A stretch of 10,623 nucleotides of DNA from Planctomycetota bacterium (lineage in GTDB: Bacteria > Planctomycetota > SKW154). The position numbers were made by a program, and so were the translations under genes. A model generated the notes under the pieces. The model saw nothing but the letters and a program-made list of their open reading frames with translations. It was not told where the DNA came from and searched no databases. Numbering within the stretch: the first letter of the stretch is position 1; the number at the start of each line of letters is the position of its first letter. Below, one piece after another: positions 6,114 through 10,623 of the stretch. The stretch spans positions 1 to 10,623 of the forward strand of contig JAOAAR010000003.1 in assembly GCA_026418755.1 (NCBI GenBank), read 5' to 3'.

Positions 6114-6839
6114 ATGAGGTATGCAATAATCGGGGACATCCACGCCAATTACGATGCTTTTGAAGCAGTTATTGAGGATATGAAGAAAGAGAATATTGAC
6201 AAGTGTGTGTGTGTAGGTGACCTTGTTGGCTATGGAGCAGAGCCGTCTAAGTGCGTAGAGATTACGCAGAGAATCTGTCCTATCTGCGTTGCTGGTAATC
6301 ATGATTTCGCTACGATTGAGAAGACAAACATAGAATTCTTCAACGCCTACGCGCGGCAGGCGACTCTCTGGACGAGGCAGAATATTTCTGAGGAGCACAG
6401 AAAGTACCTCGAAGGACTAAAATTGGTTGAAGATGTTGACGGTGCATTCACGCTTGTTCACGGGACACTTTATGCTCCTGCTTTGTTCGACTACATCCAG
6501 ACAACATTCGACGCATATCTTTCACTTCAAGTCCTAGAAAAACCCATCTGTTTTGTTGGTCACAGTCATGTTCCCATCGCTTTCTTTTTGGATGAGGCTG
6601 TAACATATTCTACGGATCCAGTGATTCATCTCAGAGACGGAGTCAAGACAATCGTCAATGTAGGCAGTGTCGGACAGCCTCGAGACGATGACCCTCGCGC
6701 CGCCTATGCCATCTATGACAGCGAAAAAAAACTGGTTGTCATAAAACGTGTAGAATACGACATCGAAAAAGCGATCAGTAAGATAATAAACGCAGGATTA
6801 CCGGAAATACTGGGTGAACGGTTGAGATACGGGCGATGA
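6114..6839 (+). CDS. Calcineurin-like metallophosphoesterase
   Basis: This 241-residue phosphoesterase of the calcineurin-like superfamily (YfcE/DevT-like branch) has a complete dinuclear metal site: D8 and H10 (GDIHAN), D36 (VGDLVGYG), N62 and H63 in GNHD (61-64), H116 (LVHGT), and H150 and H152 (GHSH). The C-terminus has the branch's usual NVGSVGQPRDDDPRAAYAIYD segment. It is a soluble cytoplasmic enzyme; relatives act on phosphodiesters, nucleotides or phosphoproteins, and the substrate cannot be told from the sequence. The start is ATG 6114, with AGGAG (6101-6105) 8 nt upstream. A longer frame from GTG 6075 would begin inside the 6S RNA closing stem, lacks a ribosome binding site and adds residues absent from the fold. 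No separate promoter lies in the 30 nt after the 6S RNA, so expression probably comes from read-through of the 6S promoter. With the kinase on the other side of 6S, a phosphoprotein phosphatase role is possible. Confidence 0.92.
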   Translation: MRYAIIGDIHANYDAFEAVIEDMKKENIDKCVCVGDLVGYGAEPSKCVEITQRICPICVAGNHDFATIEKTNIEFFNAYARQATLWTRQNISEEHRKYLEGLKLVEDVDGAFTLVHGTLYAPALFDYIQTTFDAYLSLQVLEKPICFVGHSHVPIAFFLDEAVTYSTDPVIHLRDGVKTIVNVGSVGQPRDDDPRAAYAIYDSEKKLVVIKRVEYDIEKAISKIINAGLPEILGERLRYGR

Positions 6840-6901
6840 TTTTCGTTAAGTTAGGGCAGGGAGGGACAATAGCCTTTTGAATGTTTTTGGAGAGAATTTT
6901 C

Positions 6902-7897
6902 ATGCAAAAGTTTGCTCTTCTCGGCGGTTTGTTTCTTCTTGCGATATTCCCGCTCTTATTAGCAGACGAAGCGGAAAAATATCACCTTGTGTTAAAACTT
7001 GCGAAGGGAGAGAAACTTTACTATGAAAGCGTAGGGAAGCAAAGCCAGACAATGGTGATGATGGCTGACAAGCGAGAGACTGTAAGTGAAGTGGTAACAG
7101 AGTACGAAGTGACGGAGGTGTCGGAAGATTTTTTCTCTCTTTCGCTCCGCATTTTGAAAATAAAGAACTTCTCTCCTGCGGGCGAATATGACAGCGAGAA
7201 AGAGAGCGCCCATCCTCTCAGCGAAGGATATAGGAGATACTTCGACGCGCTTTTGAACCATCCATTGAAAGGGAAAATTTCACCCAAAGGGGAGGTAAAA
7301 GAGGTTGAAGGGTTCGAAGGACTGGAAAAAGAGATAGAGAATCTCATACAGGAAGCGTTGAAGCCATACGAGGAGAAACCTGCTTTCAAAGATGTTATGA
7401 GCAAGGTGATGAGGAGGTCAATCGAAGATAATTTGAAGGCACCTTTCAGTCTCTGCTTTTTCTTGCCCCAAGAGAAAGTTTCTGTGGGAGACAAATGGAC
7501 GATAAAACAGATGAGAGAACTGGCAACCTTCGAGTGGGAAGCAACCTTGAAAGAGGTGAACGAAAAAGAAGGGAAACTGATTGCTACAATCATGCTTGCT
7601 CTGAAAGCCATCACTTATGACAAGAAGAGCAACCCGCTTGCGGCGTTTGAAACCCCTGAAGGAGTAAAAGGGGAAGGAGTGGTTCTATTCAACATAAGGG
7701 ACGGCAGACTCGATTCGATGGAGGCAAATCTGAGTTACGACAGGAAGAGCAACTTAAGTGGACAGATTGTCGGCAGCCAAGCGGTGGAAACAAAGATAAA
7801 ACTCTTGAAAGAGAAGCCGGCAACAAAAAGGAAAGAGCAACAGGAGGAGAAGAAAGAATCTCCAAAACCAGAGGCTCCCTCAGAAGGGCAGGACTAA
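6902..7897 (+). CDS. Secreted protein of unknown function, K/E-rich tail
   Basis: This 331-residue exported protein begins with a clear signal peptide: MQK, a hydrophobic core FALLGGLFLLAIFPLLL, and probable cleavage after A21 (LLA|DEAE). The ATG at 6902 is preferred over the in-frame ATG at 6881 because GGAGAG (6889-6894) lies 7 nt before it and because it places the basic residue directly ahead of the hydrophobic core. The mature part looks beta-rich. It contains KLAKGEKLYYESV near its start, a mid-protein HPLKGKISPKGEVKEVEG stretch, an FFLPQEKVSVGDKWTIK segment and a GEGVVLFNIRDGRLDSMEANL segment. This order (low-threshold 'GD.W', then 'GEG..F....GRL') resembles DUF6263-like proteins common in Planctomycetes and similar bacteria; that family assignment is tentative. 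The last 30 residues are a disordered Lys/Glu/Pro-rich tail. It lies 62 bp after the phosphoesterase with no clear promoter between, so the two probably share a transcript. Likely periplasmic or outer-surface; function unknown. Confidence 0.85.
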   Translation: MQKFALLGGLFLLAIFPLLLADEAEKYHLVLKLAKGEKLYYESVGKQSQTMVMMADKRETVSEVVTEYEVTEVSEDFFSLSLRILKIKNFSPAGEYDSEKESAHPLSEGYRRYFDALLNHPLKGKISPKGEVKEVEGFEGLEKEIENLIQEALKPYEEKPAFKDVMSKVMRRSIEDNLKAPFSLCFFLPQEKVSVGDKWTIKQMRELATFEWEATLKEVNEKEGKLIATIMLALKAITYDKKSNPLAAFETPEGVKGEGVVLFNIRDGRLDSMEANLSYDRKSNLSGQIVGSQAVETKIKLLKEKPATKRKEQQEEKKESPKPEAPSEGQD

Positions 7898-8044
7898 TCA
7901 AGTTTGGAAAAGTGTTACATGGGTTTTGTAGTATATCGAGTGTAACATAATGTTTATTATCGGAACCAAAACGGTCGAGTTCTTACAAAGTTTGAAGAAG
8001 GGTCGAGTTGAGAGAAGGGTTGAGTTGAGAGAAGAGTATCATTT
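7898..8044 (+). promoter_or_regulatory. Leader region upstream of rnr with repeats
   Basis: This 147-bp gap before RNase R contains an inverted repeat TGTTACA (7913-7919) and TGTAACA (7941-7947) with 21 bp between the arms. A small palindrome AACATAATGTT (7944-7954) overlaps the right arm, and a TATTAT (7955-7960) could be a -10 box but has no good -35 partner. Further on are the tandem 17-bp repeats described separately. A promoter for rnr is likely here because no strong one lies closer, but I cannot place it with confidence. Confidence 0.4.
8000..8033 (+). repeat. Tandem 17-bp direct repeat before rnr
   Basis: Two head-to-tail units, GGGTCGAGTTGAGAGAA (8000-8016) and GGGTTGAGTTGAGAGAA (8017-8033), differ at one base of 17. 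A partial third copy, GGTCGAGTT, occurs at 7973-7981. The purine-rich second unit runs into GAG at 8034-8036 and ends 11 nt before the rnr start codon, so the repeat forms the translation initiation region of RNase R. No conventional AGGAGG is present there. Confidence 0.85.
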
Positions 8045-10168
8045 ATGCGAAGTAACGATGAGATTATGAGAGTTCTCCGCTCAAAGAAGTTTAAGCCATC
8101 CAAGGCGAAGAAATTGTCGCGAATGCTAGGAATCCCGCAGGAAGAATATGTGAGTTTCAAACACGCGCTATCCGAACTTTCGAAGGAGGGGCATTTGATT
8201 CGTCTTCCACGCAACCGTTACGCACTTGCCGACTCTTGTGGCAATCTTATCACAGGCAAAATTCAGGTTGTGCGCAACAGAGAATATGGCTTTCTGGTTC
8301 CTGATGACAGGGAAAAACACCCGGACGACATTTATGTATCTTGTAGAGACTTGCGAGGAGCAATGGACGGAGACAGAGTCCTTGTACGGCTGAAAAAGAG
8401 TCGGAACAGAAAGAGGAGAGGAAGACTGGAAACAGGTGTCGTAGAAAAGATTCTCAAAAGAAGACGCTCCTCTTTTGTGGGAGTGCTTGAGCGCAGAGGA
8501 GGGCGATTCTATATCACCTCCCCAACAGGAGCCTCTACTACCCTGCCCCAGCGGTTCATTCCGCTCGCCCGTTCCGATGTGAAGAACTCCGATGTCGGAA
8601 ACAAGGTCATCGTCAAACTACCAGAAGAGCAGAATCCACAGACAAAAGTGTTCGGAGAGATTGTCAAGGTTTTAGGGAAGCCCCTAGAGCCAGAAGTGGA
8701 GGAACAAGCGCTTTTAGCCGAGTTTGCAATAGAAGATGAGATTCCGGAAGATGCCACTGCTGAAGAGAAAGCCATTCTTGATGAAGACTGGAGGCAGGAG
8801 TTAGAAAAAAGGGAGGATTTACGTGGGCTGTTGAGCATAACGATTGACCCGACTGATGCTTACGACTTTGACGATTCGATATATGTGAAGCGAGAAAGCC
8901 ACGGTTACTCCCTTATGGTACACATTGCAGATGTGTCGTATTTTGTGAAAGAAGGCACCGCTCTTGATAAGTTGGCAGAGGAACGGCTCAACAGCATCTA
9001 TCTGCCTGCGCTCGTAATTCCAATGCTTCCTGAAGGGCTAACGAAAGAGGTCTGCTGTTTAAGTGAAGGGAAAGAGCGTCTTGCCAAGACTGTTTCAATG
9101 AAGATAAATTTGAGTGGTGAGGTTGAAGAGGTAAAAATCTTCAGATCTGCGGTGAAGAGCAGAAGAAGGCTTGATTACGAGACTGCGGAAGAGATGATAG
9201 ATAATAAGGCTGAATCTCGCGACAAGGTCTGTGAAATGTTAAAAGTGGCGGACGAATTGGCTGGTATTTTGAAGATGCGGAGACTGCGACGAGGTGCGAT
9301 TGATATGGAGATTCCTGAGCCGAAGGTAATCATAGCGGATGACGGTTCGGTGCGTGACATTCTTTTCGAAAGAAGACCACGCTCTTACGGTTTGATTGAA
9401 GAGTTTATGCTTCTTGCGAACCAGAAGGTAGCAGAGTTCTTGAAAGAGAAAAAAGTGGCTTTCATAAGACGCATCCACGAACCACCTGACAACGAGGCAA
9501 TGAGCCATTTCGCTGCATTTGCAGAATCTCTTGGATTGGAGATTCAATCCACAAAAATATACGACATTCAGAGGCTTTTAAGAAGCGTCGCAGGTAAACC
9601 TCTCTCTTATCCCATCAATTACGCTCTTCTCCGCTCAATGAAACGGGCTCTCTACACGACCAAAGAGATGGCTCATTTCGCACTTTCTCTCGACAACTAC
9701 ACTCATTTCACTTCCCCCATCCGCCGCTATGTTGACCTGACTGTCCATCGCGCACTCGATGCCGTCCTCGACAAAAAGAGTTTTCCACGCCAAAAGATAG
9801 ATGCCTATCTTGAATCGCTTGAGACTATTGCAGGCGCCGCTTCAGACAAAGAAGAACTCACAGACCGTCTTGAACGAGAGTTTCTCAAACTGAAAGCCTG
9901 CTATCTTTTGAAAGGAAGAGAAGGAGAGACATTCGACGGCTTGATTGTGAGCGTCAGCGAAAGAGCATTTTGGGTGCTGCTTTCAAGACCTGCTGCCGAA
10001 GGAGTAGTCCCCGAGCGACTCTTTAAAGAGCAACTCATTTTTGAGCCTTCAACATTCACACTCACAGCGAAAAGAATGAAGAGAAGTTTTCGCATAGGGC
10101 AGAAAATCAAAGTCCGACTTGTGTCGGTTGACATCCCATCTCGAACGATTCTTCTATTCCCTGTATAA
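8045..10168 (+). CDS. rnr: Ribonuclease R (RNB-family 3'-5' exoribonuclease)
   Basis: This 707-residue enzyme degrades structured RNA processively from the 3' end in the cytoplasm, with roles in mRNA and rRNA turnover. Domains in order: a winged-helix-like N-terminus (about 1-62), cold-shock/OB-type domains (GKIQVVRNREYGFLVPDD at 71-88; second at about 140-210), the RNB catalytic domain (about 255-590), and a C-terminal S1 domain (about 620-707). The active-site aspartates are intact in DPTDAYDFDD: D268, D274, D276 and D277. Also visible are SIYLPALVIPMLPEGLT (317-333), the EEFMLLANQKVAEF helix (452-465) and YTHFTSPIRRYVDLTVHRA (552-570), with the conserved TSPIRRY core. The S1 domain ends at the last residues, so the basic tail of E. 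coli RNase R is missing and the protein is about 100 residues shorter. ATG 8045 is the first start in frame after a stop (8021-8023); only weak GAGAAGAG purines precede it. It converges with the DUF2130 gene across 35 bp. Confidence 0.95.
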   Translation: MRSNDEIMRVLRSKKFKPSKAKKLSRMLGIPQEEYVSFKHALSELSKEGHLIRLPRNRYALADSCGNLITGKIQVVRNREYGFLVPDDREKHPDDIYVSCRDLRGAMDGDRVLVRLKKSRNRKRRGRLETGVVEKILKRRRSSFVGVLERRGGRFYITSPTGASTTLPQRFIPLARSDVKNSDVGNKVIVKLPEEQNPQTKVFGEIVKVLGKPLEPEVEEQALLAEFAIEDEIPEDATAEEKAILDEDWRQELEKREDLRGLLSITIDPTDAYDFDDSIYVKRESHGYSLMVHIADVSYFVKEGTALDKLAEERLNSIYLPALVIPMLPEGLTKEVCCLSEGKERLAKTVSMKINLSGEVEEVKIFRSAVKSRRRLDYETAEEMIDNKAESRDKVCEMLKVADELAGILKMRRLRRGAIDMEIPEPKVIIADDGSVRDILFERRPRSYGLIEEFMLLANQKVAEFLKEKKVAFIRRIHEPPDNEAMSHFAAFAESLGLEIQSTKIYDIQRLLRSVAGKPLSYPINYALLRSMKRALYTTKEMAHFALSLDNYTHFTSPIRRYVDLTVHRALDAVLDKKSFPRQKIDAYLESLETIAGAASDKEELTDRLEREFLKLKACYLLKGREGETFDGLIVSVSERAFWVLLSRPAAEGVVPERLFKEQLIFEPSTFTLTAKRMKRSFRIGQKIKVRLVSVDIPSRTILLFPV

Positions 10169-10203
10169 CTCCTGCCCTGTCAAAGCGTTTTTATCCATTC
10201 CAT

Positions 10204-10623
10204 TCACTCACCAGAACTCAGCGCTTTCAATTCAAAACTCTCTATTTCTGGCAGCGACGCACCTGCTATTCCCTTCATATCGCCATACATCCCCGAAATA
10301 CTTTTTCTGACACGCTTAATCTCCTTTTCTCGTTTCGCCCAGATTGCTTCCATCGCCCTCTTTTCTTGCTCTAATGCTTCTTCCATAGAAATAAGCGGCT
10401 CTATGATTCCCTTCACTCTCTGTTCAAATTCCACACTCGTAAGATAATCATACAGAACCTCCATTTTCCTGCTCTTATCAACTTGAGATACTTTAGCGTT
10501 CGCAACTTGGATAATCTGCATTCTTAACGCGGTAGCAAGACTGACAACTGAAAGAGGGTTGCAAACCCAAACCCCTTCAACGAGTCCAAAGTTGTTCACT
10601 CCATCAGGCAGCACAACAGTAAC
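10204..10623 (-). CDS. DUF2130 family protein, C-terminal part
   Basis: The 139 visible residues are the C-terminal end of a gene that starts beyond the right edge; the frame stays open through the last base, and the GTG at 10614 is an internal valine codon rather than a start. The segment VVLPDGVNNFGLVEGVWVCN, followed by LATALRMQIIQVANAK, MEVLYDYLTSVEFEQRV, a helical MEEALEQEKRAMEAIWAKRE and SGMYGDMKGIAGASLPEIES, matches the DUF2130 family as I remember it. DUF2130 proteins typically have a long coiled coil N-terminal to this conserved module; their function is not established. The stop TGA lies at 10204-10206, facing the end of rnr. No intrinsic terminator is visible in the 35-bp spacer between the two genes. 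Confidence 0.88.
   Translation of the reverse strand, partial: VTVVLPDGVNNFGLVEGVWVCNPLSVVSLATALRMQIIQVANAKVSQVDKSRKMEVLYDYLTSVEFEQRVKGIIEPLISMEEALEQEKRAMEAIWAKREKEIKRVRKSISGMYGDMKGIAGASLPEIESFELKALSSGE

Noticed and set aside
6881..6901. Upstream ATG 6881 as start of the secreted protein
   Set aside because: No ribosome binding site precedes it. GGAGAG (6889-6894) serves the ATG at 6902, which also gives a more typical signal peptide.
7021..7614. 197-codon frame on the minus strand
   Set aside because: It is antisense to the secreted-protein gene; its Ser/Phe/Leu-rich product is typical of a shadow frame.
10169..10203. TTGACA on the minus strand (near 10182-10177) as a promoter
   Set aside because: No acceptable -10 box lies at 16-18 bp, and it would fire into the end of rnr in antisense.

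Overview
This is a 10.6 kb chromosomal stretch from what looks like a Gram-negative (diderm) bacterium of moderate GC content. The evidence is a WaaG/GT4-like glycosyltransferase of the kind used for lipopolysaccharide or other surface glycans, a secreted protein with a signal peptide, sigma70-type promoters, Shine-Dalgarno sites and housekeeping RNA-metabolism genes. The zinc-ribbon/Ser-Thr kinase/TPR protein and the secreted KG..GEG-type protein recall large-genome lineages such as Planctomycetes and related uncultured phyla. The sequence alone does not fix the phylum. No mobile elements, CRISPR arrays, tRNAs or rRNAs were seen.

Layout. (1) 2-1175, plus strand: the 3' part of a helical-repeat protein, then lemA with its own promoter. 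(2) 1335-3714, minus strand: a two-gene operon in which a CCA-adding/poly(A) polymerase gene overlaps a downstream glycosyltransferase by 26 bp. (3) 3715-3856: a divergent promoter region with a near-consensus promoter for the kinase. (4) 3857-5815, plus strand: a cytoplasmic Ser/Thr kinase with an N-terminal zinc ribbon and about seven C-terminal TPRs. (5) 5865-6086, plus strand: a strong promoter followed by a structured RNA of about 183 nt whose architecture matches 6S RNA. (6) 6114-7897, plus strand: a calcineurin-like phosphoesterase, then a secreted protein of unknown role. (7) 8045-10168, plus strand: RNase R, behind a leader with a tandem 17-bp repeat. (8) 10204 to the window end, minus strand: the C-terminal part of a DUF2130 protein.

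How the parts relate. RNA metabolism is prominent (CCA enzyme, RNase R, 6S RNA), but each of these has its own transcription context. The kinase and the phosphoesterase flank the 6S RNA gene, so a reversible-phosphorylation pair is possible but unproven. The 6S RNA and the phosphoesterase lie so close that read-through from the strong 6S promoter is the simplest source of phosphoesterase mRNA; this parallels the well-known E. coli ssrS-ygfA arrangement.

Most noteworthy points: the unannotated 6S RNA and its linkage to the phosphoesterase; the kinase with DFS in place of DFG; the tandem repeats ahead of rnr; and the unusual CCA-family enzyme with an E-x-D motif and a degenerate HD domain. I do not see strong evidence for a wholly new multi-gene system.
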